Shown here: piece after piece, positions 30,932 through 42,634 of the stretch
Layout: each line of letters starts with the position of its first letter
Position numbering within the stretch: the stretch's first letter is position 1
Origin: Eremomyces bilateralis CBS 781.70
Taxonomy: Eukaryota; Ascomycota; Dothideomycetes; Eremomycetales; Eremomycetaceae
NCBI RefSeq assembly: GCF_010015585.1
Contig: NW_022985079.1
Coordinates: forward strand, 62,001 to 126,000
Length of the DNA stretch: 64,000 nt
Reading direction: 5' to 3'
Made by a program: the position numbers and the translations under genes
The notes under the pieces: generated by a model
The model's database searches: none
The model's input: the letters and a program-made list of their open reading frames with translations, nothing else
What the model was told of the DNA's origin: nothing

Positions 30932-32680
30932 ATGCGATATATTCGAGTACCGCGTTCCCTCCTCCCTCGGCCCCATTATCCATACTCGAACCCCAGTTAT
31001 ATCCCCTATCCCCGACCACTTCCACCCTCAACTCCCTTCCTCAGCCGAGCCATCACCATGTCGAACTTCTCTGCCGCAACCGCGGACCCCTCCTCTAAAC
31101 TCCCGCTCATCAACTTCCTCCGCGGCTGGCCCCACCCGAGCCTTCTCCCACCGTCCCTCCTGCAGGCCTCTGCTTCAACCCTCCTCGCCAACCCCACCCG
31201 CTCGACCACCGCTCTCTGCTACGGACCCGATGAAGGGGACGTCGAAGTACGTCACGAGGTCGCCAAGTGGTTAACGGACTTCTACGGCGGCGTATATCAA
31301 CCTGACCATCCTCCAGCGACAGGTGGCTCTGCAGCTACAGCGGAACCACCTGTCGATGTGAGCAGCTCAATTCCCCCCAACCCCGACGCGAGCATCCCAT
31401 CCGACAGGATCCTCATCACTGGCGGCGCCTCCCAATCCCTCGCGAACATCCTCGCCGCATTCACCGACCCAACTATAACCCTCCGCATCTGGATCGTCGC
31501 CCCCGCCTACATGCTCGCGTTCCGCATCTTCGAAGACGCTGGCTTCGTCGGCCGCCTGCGCGCCGTCCCGGAAGGTAACGAAGGCATCGACATCGACTTC
31601 CTCGAGCACGAAATCCAAGCCGTCGAGGACGACGAGCGCCTCCGACGCGAGGAATCCACCTCGGGCGATAGCCAACTGCGTGAACAAGACAGACGACCCG
31701 GCCCGAGGAAACCCGGCCGCACGCACTACTACCGCCACCTCATCTACAGCGTTCCCACCTTCTCCAACCCCTCTTCCCGCACCATGTCCCTCCCCCGGCG
31801 CGAATCCCTCATCCGCCTCGCCCGACGCTATGACGCCCTCCTCGTCAGCGACGACGTCTACGATATGCTCTACTGGCCCGTTCTCCCACCCAACACTTCC
31901 CACCATTCCCCCACCATACCCGCCCGCGCCGTCCTCCCCCGCCTCACCGATATAGACCGCTTTCTCCCGCGCGCCTCGCCGCCCACGCACCCGTTCGGGC
32001 ACGCGCTATCGAACGGGTCGTTTTCAAAGCTGCTGGGGCCGGGGTTGCGGACGGGGTGGGTGGAGGGGGCGAGCGCGGCGGTGACGGCGTTAGGGCGGGT
32101 CGGGGCGACACGGTCGGGGGGCGCGCCGTCGCATTTTACGGCGTGTGTGGTTGGGGAGGGTTTGAAGAGTGGGGAGACGGAGAGGCAGGTGAGGAGGTTA
32201 AGGAGGGAGTATGCGAGGCGGTGGAGGAGGTTGAGGGATGCGGTGGAGGGGGTGATGGGAGTGGAAGTTGTGGAGTCGACGGTTGAACCGATTGGTGGTG
32301 GGAGGAAGGGGGATGTAGGAGGTGAGAGTCGTACGGATGGAGAGTATATCGATCGTGTTGCGGGTGGGTATTTCCTCTGCCTGACTCTCCCTGCTCCACT
32401 CATTGCGACCGAGGTGGTTGACCGCTGCAAGAGAGTCAACTTGATCGTCGCGCCGGGGGATATCTTTGAGGTGCCGGGTGACAACAACACTGAGAAGACA
32501 CGGTTCCGAAGCCTGATCCGGCTTTGCTTTGCGTGGGAGGATGAAGACAAATTGGAGGAAGGGGTGGAGAGGTTGGCGGGCGTGATTAAAGTCATGCTGG
32601 AAGAGAGGAAGACCGGCGGCTCCCACCGAGTCGGAGATGGTTCTCAAAAGGGCGACGGAGAGTTGGGGAATTTCTGGTGA
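30932..32680 (+). CDS. PLP-dependent class I/II aminotransferase (582 or 540 aa)
   Basis: Single-exon gene. From ATG 30932 a basic, Pro/Ser-rich leader (MRYIRVPRSLLPRPHY) precedes a second ATG at 31058 (MSNFSAATADPSSKLPLINF) where family similarity starts. The leader could target mitochondria. Family features are CYGPDEGDVEVRHEVAKWL, ILITGGASQSL, VPTFSNPSSRTMSL, the DDVYDMLYW motif (PLP-contacting Asp and Tyr), SNGSFSKLLGPGLRTGW with the Schiff-base lysine (residue 324 counted from 31058), and the carboxylate-binding Arg in SLIRLCFAW. It resembles the 2-aminoadipate/aromatic aminotransferase-like branch, but the substrate cannot be told. It converges on the GH55 gene. Third codon positions switch from mostly C to mostly G near 32000. 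Confidence 0.88.
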   Translation: MRYIRVPRSLLPRPHYPYSNPSYIPYPRPLPPSTPFLSRAITMSNFSAATADPSSKLPLINFLRGWPHPSLLPPSLLQASASTLLANPTRSTTALCYGPDEGDVEVRHEVAKWLTDFYGGVYQPDHPPATGGSAATAEPPVDVSSSIPPNPDASIPSDRILITGGASQSLANILAAFTDPTITLRIWIVAPAYMLAFRIFEDAGFVGRLRAVPEGNEGIDIDFLEHEIQAVEDDERLRREESTSGDSQLREQDRRPGPRKPGRTHYYRHLIYSVPTFSNPSSRTMSLPRRESLIRLARRYDALLVSDDVYDMLYWPVLPPNTSHHSPTIPARAVLPRLTDIDRFLPRASPPTHPFGHALSNGSFSKLLGPGLRTGWVEGASAAVTALGRVGATRSGGAPSHFTACVVGEGLKSGETERQVRRLRREYARRWRRLRDAVEGVMGVEVVESTVEPIGGGRKGDVGGESRTDGEYIDRVAGGYFLCLTLPAPLIATEVVDRCKRVNLIVAPGDIFEVPGDNNTEKTRFRSLIRLCFAWEDEDKLEEGVERLAGVIKVMLEERKTGGSHRVGDGSQKGDGELGNFW

Positions 32681-33309
32681 TGCCCCAAATCTAAAGTTAA
32701 ACATGTATATATCTCTAGCGCCGTGTCGAGCGACGGCATGCGAGCTTATCGAACATCAAGTCACACACGCACTTCACCCGAGCACCATCATGAAGTCGAA
32801 CTATTCAATTTTTATCCGCCTATTGCGGGTATATTCGTACATACAAAGCGGACCTTTCTCTCGTGAGACACCGACTCCTCCTCAGATACAACCCTCTAAC
32901 CGAGAAAATCCTTCGCGACCTCCCAAGCTCCGAAAGGCGGTATCTAGGATCGCTCATCTACCGAGAAAGAAAAATTGACAACCGAAGTTGGTCTCGATAT
33001 GCCACGCTAGCCCTCAGACTGCCGTCCACGCACGAACGCTCCGAACGGTTCCTCCAAAAATGAAGTCCGACCCCCAGTCTGTGGTCGCCATGCCGAATGC
33101 GCCGTGAGGGCGATGGTCCCATACCATGCTAGTACTGTAACGCTCAGCTGCGAGAAAGGATAAGGAAATCGGTGGAGGTCAAGGGGAAAGGGATTAAAGG
33201 TGCGAGGAATGGAAGAAACGTAAAGCATTCGGGTTTATGTACAATCTGCCCAATTCTGCCGCGTGAGTGTAATCAGAAGTGCAGACATCCCATCGTGTCT
33301 GTCTTCCGC
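32681..33309. other. Convergent intergenic stretch
   Basis: It lies between the stops of the aminotransferase and the GH55 gene. No gene is supported. Confidence 0.45.
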
Positions 33310-35688
33310 TCAGCTCTGCACCCACCTCGCGACCGTCCCGCAGAAATTGCTCCGATTATCCAGATCCTTCACCGAGCCCTGCGAGCTCACGATCATGTCC
33401 ACCGCCGCCTTAGTGCTGATGCCGAAGAGCCGGATGTTCTTCGATGTGCCTTCGATGCTGATCATGCCGTTCTGACAGTTGTTCGCCGGCACACACTTCT
33501 GGTCGTAGTTCTCGAAGAAGGAGTACAGCCCGGCGCCGTAGACGAAGACGTCCTCACTATCCACCACGCGGAGGCCCCAGGCTTTGTTGGAGAGGGCGTC
33601 GGGGGCGCCGAAGGTCGGGTCGCCAGGGATGGGGGTCGTGAAGGGGAATGGCGCGGACGGGTTGGATTGGTAGTAGGGCGTCTCGGACTGGATGAGGCCC
33701 ATCCAGACGTTCTTGGCATTCATGACCTGGTAGTTGTAGAGCACGTTGTGTTCGGAGTTCGTGCCGTAGAACCAGACGGGGTTCTGCGACTCGATGAGCA
33801 CACCACGGCCGTTGTAGATGTCGATTTGGTAGTGGTCGGCGAGGTCGAGCTCGTGGTCCGACACCCAGAACCAACAGTTCTCGAGGTACACCGAGGCGTC
33901 TTTGGTCGTGTGGTAAAGCATCCCGGCGCCCACACATTTCGGATCCGGGCCATGAGGAGCACTGGGCTTCTTGGCACATGTATCAGATTGCAGTAAGGTG
34001 CCGGCGCTGCCGCCGATGCGGAAATGAACGTCCCACATGCCGTTGCTGCCTTGCTTTTCGGCGTTCAGGTTCCACTCCATCAGCACGGCGCCAGGGACTG
34101 GACCGCGCGTCTCGAACATCAGATCGGACATCTCAACTGCGCCGGATTGGCCGGAGTTTCCGACTTTGAACACGGGGCGGAGCTGGGCGGGATCTTGGAA
34201 CTTGGGCCCGGACGCCATGATCAGAGGCCAGATTTCACCGGTGATCTTCGCGTGGCACCCGACGAATACCGTGTCGGTGATGAGATAGGCGCCATGGTCG
34301 AAGTAGAGGATTTGGTCATCCTTGAGGTTGGTGAGCGCCTGCTGAATGGCAGCGGTGTCGTCAGTAAGCCCGTCGCCAACCGCACCGGCGGATTTCACGG
34401 ACACGAATTGCGAGGCGGGGACGTTTTCGTACTGCGGCTTCGATCGCTCGAAGACCTTATTGCCAGAGAGTAGGCCAGCTGACTTTGCGGGCTCGGTGAC
34501 GACGGTTTGCGTGCGCATGCCATCGTTGCCGATGTAGGAGCGGCCTTGGACCCAGTTGGCGACATGAGCACCTCCGGCAACGACCGTCTGGTCACCCGGG
34601 CCTTTCACGGCGACCGGGGTCCCGGTGAAGTCGGTGTTCTCGAGAATCAGGGTACCGCCAGAGTTGGGGATCGAGTCGGGGGAGAAAGAGGTATTGAAGC
34701 CGCAATCAGTGGCTTGGATCTTAGAATCGAGCATGAGGATCGAGCCGACAGTTTGATTGAAGCCACCGTTGGCCATATCGACGCCGACACGGCAGTTGTT
34801 GATGGAAACCGACTTGAAGGTCCAAGCCCAGTTCCAGTTCATGAAGATGGCCGTGTCACAGTCGTTGAAGACGAGGTTGCGCGTCGTGAACTGTTGGTTG
34901 CCAAGAAAAGCGCCGTATTGGCCACCGTTGAAGATGAGGTCTGACATCCATCCACCGGAGCCGTTGTCCATGAAAATCCCCTGCTGTCGGTTGTCGGCGC
35001 CTCCCTTAACCATCTCGAAGCGGATGTTATGGAGACTCGTAGCTTGTGCAACCTGCCAGTGGATACCGGCTCCGCGGTTCGGGGGCATGGCCCTCAAGTC
35101 GATGACGAAGTTGCGAACTTGTCGGAAGAAGTTGTTTTGGTTCGTGAACCAGTTGACGCCATCGGGGAGATACGGATCGGCGTCTATGACTGCCATTCCC
35201 TCAAACTGCGGTGCGGCCTTGAGGACAGGGAGGTTTGTCGCATCACCGATCATCTGGGTGTAGTAGTACTGGAGCAAAGGTTGGCTGATGATGTACGTGC
35301 CGGCAGGGAAGTAAACAATCGCTGGGGTCACGGTGCTGGAATCACATCCGCCACCACCACATCGATTGCCCTCCGAGATGGCCTGGTTGATCGCAGCGGT
35401 GTCGTCTGTAACGCCATCTCCACGGGCGCCATAGTCCTTGACGTTGCGGAAGATTTTGAAATCGGCGTTTCCGTAGGCGACGGTGCCTTTACGCTCGATG
35501 TTGGAAACCCAGTACGGTCCCGCAGCGGATTGACCAGGATAGGTGGTTCCTTGTCGTGGAACATGAGCGGCAACGGGATTCAAGCTTTGACCTGGAATCA
35601 GAGTGCCAGTAGTTGGAGCGGTCGACGTGAGGGAAAACAGCGAATGTAGAGCGGCAAAGCCCAGGGAGACTGAAGCGAAAGCACGCAT
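33310..35688 (-). CDS. GH55 glucan 1,3-beta-glucosidase, secreted (792 aa)
   Basis: I chose ATG 35688 rather than the in-frame codon 42 nt upstream, because MRAFASVSLGFAALHSLFSL is a clear signal peptide. It is followed by a mature start near VPRQGTTYPG. The protein has the two right-handed beta-helix halves of family GH55 (pectate-lyase-3-like). Each half opens with a GD-TDDTAAI motif: NVKDYGARGDGVTDDTAAIN near residue 80 and SAGAVGDGLTDDTAAIQ near 440. GGGCDSSTVTPAIVYFPAGT and GTNSEHNVLYNYQV are also typical. The glutamate in the latter block is a likely catalytic residue by family knowledge. Such enzymes cut glucose from beta-1,3-glucan ends, for wall turnover or attack on other fungi. Single exon, full length, intact. 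Confidence 0.94.
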   Translation of the reverse strand: MRAFASVSLGFAALHSLFSLTSTAPTTGTLIPGQSLNPVAAHVPRQGTTYPGQSAAGPYWVSNIERKGTVAYGNADFKIFRNVKDYGARGDGVTDDTAAINQAISEGNRCGGGGCDSSTVTPAIVYFPAGTYIISQPLLQYYYTQMIGDATNLPVLKAAPQFEGMAVIDADPYLPDGVNWFTNQNNFFRQVRNFVIDLRAMPPNRGAGIHWQVAQATSLHNIRFEMVKGGADNRQQGIFMDNGSGGWMSDLIFNGGQYGAFLGNQQFTTRNLVFNDCDTAIFMNWNWAWTFKSVSINNCRVGVDMANGGFNQTVGSILMLDSKIQATDCGFNTSFSPDSIPNSGGTLILENTDFTGTPVAVKGPGDQTVVAGGAHVANWVQGRSYIGNDGMRTQTVVTEPAKSAGLLSGNKVFERSKPQYENVPASQFVSVKSAGAVGDGLTDDTAAIQQALTNLKDDQILYFDHGAYLITDTVFVGCHAKITGEIWPLIMASGPKFQDPAQLRPVFKVGNSGQSGAVEMSDLMFETRGPVPGAVLMEWNLNAEKQGSNGMWDVHFRIGGSAGTLLQSDTCAKKPSAPHGPDPKCVGAGMLYHTTKDASVYLENCWFWVSDHELDLADHYQIDIYNGRGVLIESQNPVWFYGTNSEHNVLYNYQVMNAKNVWMGLIQSETPYYQSNPSAPFPFTTPIPGDPTFGAPDALSNKAWGLRVVDSEDVFVYGAGLYSFFENYDQKCVPANNCQNGMISIEGTSKNIRLFGISTKAAVDMIVSSQGSVKDLDNRSNFCGTVARWVQS

Positions 35689-38600
35689 GTTGAACGATGT
35701 CAACAGTTGATCTTGGGCGAGATGCTCCAACTGTCAATCGTTGCCGAATTGAAGTAGTGCAAACAGGGGGTGTGTATGTGAGTTTCCGTCAACGTGTTTG
35801 TTGTGATGATGCAGTGTTCCAGCCTGCCTGGGATGGAATTTTGAATGTCGGCTGCAGTATTTTGAAAGTATTTGTTGACAGTGTGCAGTGAGAGAGAAAA
35901 TGGGAGAAGCCAAGCAGAAAATATATGTGTGATGCCACTTGACAGTCACCAGTTGCCACTTTTAGAGTTGAATGAACCCACAGCAGAGCGCGTGCGTGCA
36001 AAACAATTGGTAATTGGAGCAAAGCAGTAACTGGGAGAAGCAAAGGATGAAGAAAGGGGATTGGGGGTGTTTGTGAAATGTGTGAGAAGGCGGACAGAAG
36101 CGGGAGATTGAGCAGATGTGAAGGAAGACAAATTTCTTTTCACCATCAGCGCTCAAGGAACTTCGCCATTCATGTGAAGAAGCAGCAACTGAATCCAATA
36201 AACAACAAGCGAACTCGGTGGAGCGAGAAACAAAGATATATATTTCTTATTTCCGCTTTCTCCAGTAACGCACTCCGGATCCTCTGACCCTGTTTCATGA
36301 AACTTCCAGATCTTCTGGCTTTCGGGGTCCCACCTATGGGATGCTGCATGTTTGCTCCTCGTTTTATATTCGCCAATACTTACCTTGTCGTGGGGCCCTT
36401 TCATCAATGATCTTCCATGTTCCATGCGTCGATCACGCTTGCTGTAGTGAAGCTACGCTACGGGATCATTCGATGCCAACCGGACACCGCGGCTAGGCGC
36501 CTCGTGATAGACGTGGCATTTCGAGATTCACACATCGGCTTATTGGTTCGAATACTATGCGAGACATGTCCCTTGGTTGTCGCCAAGTTACGTATCACTT
36601 TCCTATCTTTCGATAGAGTCATATCTTTGTGAGAGTCGGTGAACATGGTCCGCATTCCGAGGAGAACTGCAGCGAGGAGCTCAAGCGCTGGCAAGGAGAA
36701 AATAACCATGGATGTTGGAATTGCGATAATATCCAGGAATCCATGACGTTGCTGTCGTTCCTGCATTAATGCAGGGAAAATTGGCCAGGTACCGCTGGAA
36801 AGCATGTTTGGTAGGACGGGGGACATCGATCCCCTACAGGACTAGAAGGATACTTTCCAAAGGGTGCCTAGAACTTCGATACTTTCCAAAGGCTAGGAAC
36901 TTGGAATACAAGCGGAGGTGGGAAGTGAGCGAAGATGTGTCGTTGGAGGTTGAGTGCGATGTCAAACAAAGGCGTCGAGGTTGGAAACGCTGGATTTGGT
37001 GGAGAACCAGAAGAGCGGCATCATTGGGCGCATCTTCGGTTGGCTTGGGCTTAGCGACCACCACCCGGTCATGGATCAGGAGCTAAGAGAGCCACGGAAA
37101 CACGGATGTGGACGATCCTTTTTTTCTATTGTCTGGATTTAGAGCGTTTGATGGTTGGGCGGGAATCCCGTCTGACTCGTTGTGGGCGAGCGATTCTGAA
37201 ACTGGGTTGCTGGTCGCTGGTGAGGTGGCTGCTTGATCCCAATTCCCATCGCATCCACCAGACACACCACTGGTCATCATCTGAGATGAAGTCCATCTAA
37301 ACAGATTTAGTTCATGACTTGGTGATATTACACGCCTTCCTCATCAAGATTCAGGGATGCTATCGGTTGTCCATTCATTGGAGATGATTTTGGTCAAGAG
37401 TCGCCCTACGGACATGCGCTGCCTTGTTTCGTCCACGAGGCAGCAAACTCGGAGCTTCGTCTGATGTCTCGAGTATCTAGTCGAGTCCGAACGGGATCCT
37501 CGGGCGCGAACTGGTCGCAAAGCCATTGATCTGCTCGTGAACCGTGCGGGTGTTGATGATAGGTAGTTAGGTACTACCGATCTGTCAAACGTCAAAAGTA
37601 AGGCCGGCATTGCCAGTCCTGCTTCAGGTCTACATGTGAAGTGTCCATGTCATGTACCTTCTCATATAACTTAGGTGTGGCAATACCCCTAGGTACTTCG
37701 TTACCCGTTTTGAACTCCGCGATTTGTTTGGATGGAAGCAGTTTGGAATGTTTCAGACAGATGAACCCCCGCACCATATCCGGTCATTCCACCATTGCGT
37801 TCCCATCCCTGAGACACGGGTTTATTGTTCCAGGTAATACTGTGATATATAGCCGCCTTTATTAATTCAACACAAGGGTATCATGTGCAAGATTTAAGGG
37901 TCGAGGTGTCTAGTGAGCACGATCTGCAGAGAGGAGTACAGGCGGTCGAGTTTGTTACTAGATTTCATCACAGGATAGTCGAGGTAACATAATACAGGTA
38001 CCCCGAATAGAGATCAGAACAAGGCGACTGAGAAGGCCTTAACGCCTAAATGATGGTCGACAATGCTGCTATCAGGGACTGATGAACACAGGGGTTCAAA
38101 GACTTATCTCTTTTATATCGAGGCCTCCATAATGGGTCGATTCCCCCCTTTTCGAACCCGATACTAGGAACGAATTACCTTTACGAAGTCCTTCGCCGAG
38201 TACGACAGGCGATTTTTAAGTGTCTGAGTTACCCAGTGCGGGCGATGTTCCATTGCCGATGTGTGTGTCGCCAGCTCTTTTCGACTCCGTGGCCGTGGTA
38301 GCAGCAATCCCGGATCCAGGGACGTATGGATTGGAGAAACGAAATCGATGACACCTTGAGCTTGATTTTCGCATTCAGCATCCTGTGTAAAGGCGGAAGG
38401 TATCTCGACATGCCTGACAAATGCTGTCCTGTGTGCAGCACTCGATCTTTGAAAAGGGAGGAATATTCTGGATATATGGGACCACTCCATCGTTCCCGAG
38501 TGGCTGGAGACATCCAGGTCAATTCAGTAAACCGAGGAAGATCTTCTCTAAGGGTTTGCTTTGGAGAGGATACAGAACATAAAGCACGCGACTGTTAATG

Positions 38601-39174
38601 AACAAGGAAACATGAGGGGTGAGAGGCTGCTCAGTGGCGTTGGAGAAGTCCAATTCTGCAATTGGCTATTATTGAAGGCATATCAACCTCACGAGGCGAG
38701 ATTAAGGCGAGTAATATGCAATGGCAAGGCTAATTTCAAGGGAAACCGGAGTATATCAGTACAAAAGCAGTTTTGATCACGCTCCTAATGGTTACTGTAA
38801 GTTGAGTTTATTTTCGACTCAATGCTCGGAGGCGATGTCGAACATCTAAGTTGATTGCACGCTGCTCGAGTTCCAAGTCAAAAGTAAAGAAACTGCTCAG
38901 AAGCCGAGACCAAGAGAGCGTTAGGATACTAGTATTCTGTTTAGTGTTATAGTGCACCTCGTCTCTCGTTGGGTGTTGTTTTCGTTCCTCAACAGCAGAA
39001 CTATGTACAGCAATCATCACACCAGACAGGATATATGTAAGCGAACACAGTTATCGCCTACACTCCTTTCCTTCGAACAAGTTTAGCCCTTCCCTGATTT
39101 TAGTTCTACCCTCAGTTTCAGTCTCATATCCCATACATTATCAAGTCAAGTCCCACAGGCGTATCGATTTCACC
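35689..39174. other. Long gene-poor stretch (3.5 kb)
   Basis: Many short frames are present, none with recognisable content or a convincing start. A short tandem duplication of GATACTTTCCAAAGG lies near 36849-36905. The part upstream of 35689 should hold the GH55 promoter, and the last 150 bases (CT-rich) the leader of the HET-like gene at 39175. No transposon ends were found. Confidence 0.5.
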
Positions 39175-41705
39175 ATGGTCTCCTACTATGGGGACGCCGC
39201 TCACATCCGTCGGGACCTCCAACGTGCACGAGAGAGCGCCCTGGAGCACGCACACCTAGGTCATGAGCCAAGAGAAAGCTCTCATCTGTGTCCCCGACAA
39301 ATCGGCGCTATTGACGATTGTGTTTCTTGCGATCCTGGTAGAATGTGTCTTGCGGACGGCACTGTCATCACTCCACTTGAAGATACCTTTCCAACCGCAT
39401 ACGATGATACTCAAGGCTCGATTGATGTAGAGGAATTTGATCTGGTTGGGAATCCACTACCGGCGCTGGTTACTCTTGAAGAGGCGGTGGATCTTGCTAA
39501 GGAGGTGGCGCTAGCGACTGAGTCGACTGAATCAAAGGGTAAGCGTCCTGGATTAAAGGATTGAGGCAACATATCAGTACTAACTCGATATTTTAGAACG
39601 AGTAGAAGAAGAAGACACCAAATATCAGCAGGGATGGAAGAACCATTTTACGGCTCGAACTGCGAGCATGGCCCTGAATAACCCAATCCATGGAGAGGAA
39701 GCGGTCACATATATATTCAATGCAGGTACAGTAAAACCTCATAAACCAGGTCATATCTCTCCCATCGGACCACTGATCGCTAACCTTGCTAGGAATCAAC
39801 AATGGCCGCTACCTCTGGACCATGAGAAAAGCCTACCGCTGGCTCCAAATCTGCGATACCACCCACCAATGCATCGCCACCTCCTTCCCCTTCCACTACC
39901 TGCCCCCCCGCGTCCTCGACCTCGGCGACACCTTTTCCCCCCACGTCTCACTCATCGAGCCCGCGCACCGCGAAGTGGGCTCCCGGCAATACATGACGCT
40001 CAGCCACCTCTCGAGCCTTGAGCCGCTCAAGAAATGGGAGCTGACCACCAAGAACATCGCGCTACTCCAGGCCGGGATCCCCGTGACGTCGTTGCCACCA
40101 CTCTACCAGGACGCCGTCGCCGTGTGCCACTACCTCGGGATCCAAAATCTCTGGATCTTCGCCGCCTGCGTCGCGCAGGATGACCCCGTCGACGTGTTCG
40201 AGACGCGCGGGCAGATGGGCGAGATTGTGCGGCACGCGCACTGCAACATCGAGGCGGCGAACGCCGGGGATGTCTATGGGCGGCTGTTCCACGGACATAT
40301 GCTTAGGCGGTTCCCGGATGAAGAGTCGTTGCAGGGACATATGGATGATCAGCCGCTGTTTCGGCGAGCGGACTCGCTGCAGGAGGAGATATTGCCGGCA
40401 CGGACGATCCGGTTCACGGAGCATGCGGTGCTGTTTCTCTGTCGGGAAGTGATGCTCTCGGCGGATCTGATCAAGAAGATTTCTAGGCCTCCGTATCATC
40501 TACCCACGGTCTTGCCATCCCAACAAGTTCCCACCACAGACACCGAAAGCAATGACACGGCCTCTAACACCGGGGAAAGTTCACCGCCTCGGACAGCGGC
40601 GACTCTTTCCTCTACCAGCGCCAGCAACCCACCTGAGAACCAGCTTCATAAAATTCAAGCTCTCCACCACCTCCACTTTTTCAAAGTCCTCCTCGCTTCA
40701 GATCCAGTGGTCGACGACTCCATCCTCCAATTTACCACCTCCTGGATCTCGGTAGTGGAAGCCTACACACGACGACTCATCACCGTGAATGCCCCCGCCA
40801 ACCGACTCTACCCCCTCGCAGGCCTCGCATTCGCCCTACAGTCCCACGTCTCCATGCAGTACGTTTGTGGGATCTGGCACCACCGCCTAGCCATGCTCTA
40901 CATGCTCTGCTGGCTCATCGAGGACAACTGCGTCGACTACCGCAACGGCATCACCGAGAGTTTCGACCTCGGATCCCACCAATTCGCCCCCTCGCCAAAG
41001 AAGAGAAAACCGATCAAGAAATGGGACATCAGTAAACTCATCTCCCCCGCCTCCGAGACCGATTTCACCCCTTCTCCCCCTATCACCCCGATCTCCGGCC
41101 AATTCCGTCTCGACAGCACCCACCCCCACAGCCGCACCGCCAGCATGCGCGTCCACCACCCCCTCATCCCCTCCTGGTCCTGGGCCTGTCTCCTCGCCCA
41201 CCGGCCCACCTCCTTTCCCCTCGCGGAACATCTCCCGCCCGGCCACCCCTGCACCCCGATCGCGCGCCTAGTCTCGCTCTCCTGCCACGCCACCCCAGGC
41301 GTCCATCAGCCGCTTGACCGGCTGCTCGGGTCCCTACAGAAAGCCGAGCTGCGGGTCGAGACGCGTCTGTTGGACCCGTACCACGTGCAGCCTGGCGCGT
41401 TGGCGGATCGGCTTGGGAAGATGGAGGAGGAGGGGACGCAGTGGCCGGGGGTGGAGAAGTGGTGGGATGTGAGACAGTATAGCGATGGGAGCGCGGAGGG
41501 GCAGGTGCGGCCGGTGTATATGCCGTTGCTGTGGGAGCGGGAGGGAAAGGATGGGGTGTGTGTGGGGTTGATTGTGGAGGGGGTGGAGACGGCGTGGAGG
41601 GTGGAGGATGCGTTTCAGCGGTTAGGGTTGTTTCGGATGACGTTTGCGGAGGATTCGGTATTTACGGTGGGGATGTTGCCGTGGAGGACGGTGTGGCTCA
41701 TGTGA
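39175..41705 (+). CDS. Divergent HET-like protein, intact (801 aa)
   Basis: The start is ATG 39175 in a CACCATGG context. Introns 39539-39596 (58 nt, ACTAAC branch) and 39726-39792 (67 nt, GCTAAC branch) join three exons into a clean 801-codon frame. A Cys-rich patch (CVSCDPGRMC, residues 47-56) lies near the N-terminus. Residues about 230-325 follow the HET pattern: YMTLSHLSSLEPLKKWEL, IPVTSLPPLYQDAVAVCHYL, IQNLWIFAACVAQDDP, MGEIVRHAHCNIEAANAGD. The usual hallmarks are altered: SH-WG reads SHLSS and LWIDSLCI reads LWIFAACV. The C-terminal part includes PLIPSWSWACLLAHRP, also common in HET proteins. HET proteins act in non-self recognition and cell death. The changed motifs may mean an altered or lost activity in an otherwise intact protein. 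Confidence 0.83.
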
Positions 41706-42520
41706 GATAGTGGAAAGGAGTTGCTGGGAAGCAGGGGAGCCTGAAGACGTCTTGGTTCTGGGTCACTGAAAGAAGGATACTGATGTTTCTCGAAAGCGAA
41801 GGACTTGTAGTATTAATTAGTATTAACTAGAAGGTATAAAATCAATGTTACTCAAAGAAAAGACAAGAGAGGAAAAGGAAAACAGGAGATAGTCGAAGGA
41901 GAATATATAGCATCGTTCAGGGGTAGTGTTGCCAATTCCTTCTCTTTTGACAGCCAGCTGGGATATGATCTAAATTCGCAGACTTAAGCTTCATGGTATC
42001 TTGCCTTATACTTCCGACGTGTAAGAAGTCTATGATACGTTTCGAGTAAAGTGGCAAGGCTGGATGTCTGAATAGTTACGGAACTTGACAATTGCGTCAG
42101 GTCTGTTCTATGAGGGGAAGCTTTGTGGTGCCGTCATCTCGACAAGCCCTATTATGGCAATCGGTACTATCCATTCTTCTCCCATCTTTAAAGGTACATC
42201 TGATGCGTTGGTGCCTTGTGGCCTTGTGCCCCATTTTTCTATCTCCTCCTTCTATCTTCTCTATCTGCTTCTAACATAGGAAATTATTATAACTGTGGTA
42301 TGGGGATAAGATGGTCAGTTTGCTGGACGTCTCTGTTCCTCTACGTAGTAGGTTCTGTTCTAGAGTGACGCTGCTCTTATATACTCGGGTGTTCAGGTGG
42401 AGCCCGCAATAGCGTCGAATTGATCACTCCTGACGATTCAGCAAGCCAAGTGACCCCAGCTCAAAGCTCTCTATCGACCATTTCTCCGCTGCGAGATGCG
42501 TGGAAATAGCTTCAGAGATA
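41706..42520. other. Intergenic stretch before the hAT-like end
   Basis: No gene is supported. A CAGGGGTAGTGTTGCC at about 41919 has a weak hAT-like look but shares no target duplication with the end at 42.63 kb. Confidence 0.4.
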
Positions 42521-42634
42521 TACGAATAATTACGAATAATTACGAATAATGCAAATATTTATTCGTACGAATACTAGTAAGCGGAAATTCTAAATTTATT
42601 CGTATTCGACTACGAATAGTCGTGTCCAGCCCTA
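42521..42634. mobile_element. hAT-like transposon terminus (solo end)
   Basis: Three exact tandem copies of TACGAATAAT (42521-42550) are followed by further ATTCGTA/TACGAAT motifs, including the palindrome ATTCGTACGAAT. The end GTGTCCAGCCCTA reads TAGGGCTGGACAC on the other strand. Subterminal TACGAAT repeats next to a TAGGGCTGG end are typical of fungal hAT elements. No transposase or opposite end was found, so it is a fragment or one end of a deleted element. It lies about 160 bp before the MATE gene's ATG. Confidence 0.6.

Noticed and set aside
36540-36570. GGTTCGAATAC resembling a tRNA B box
   Set aside because: No A box at the right distance and no cloverleaf could be drawn.
41919-42634. 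CAGGGGTAGTGTTGCC near 41919 as the left end of the hAT-like element
   Set aside because: Only a weak match to the right end, no 8-bp target duplication, and no transposase between.
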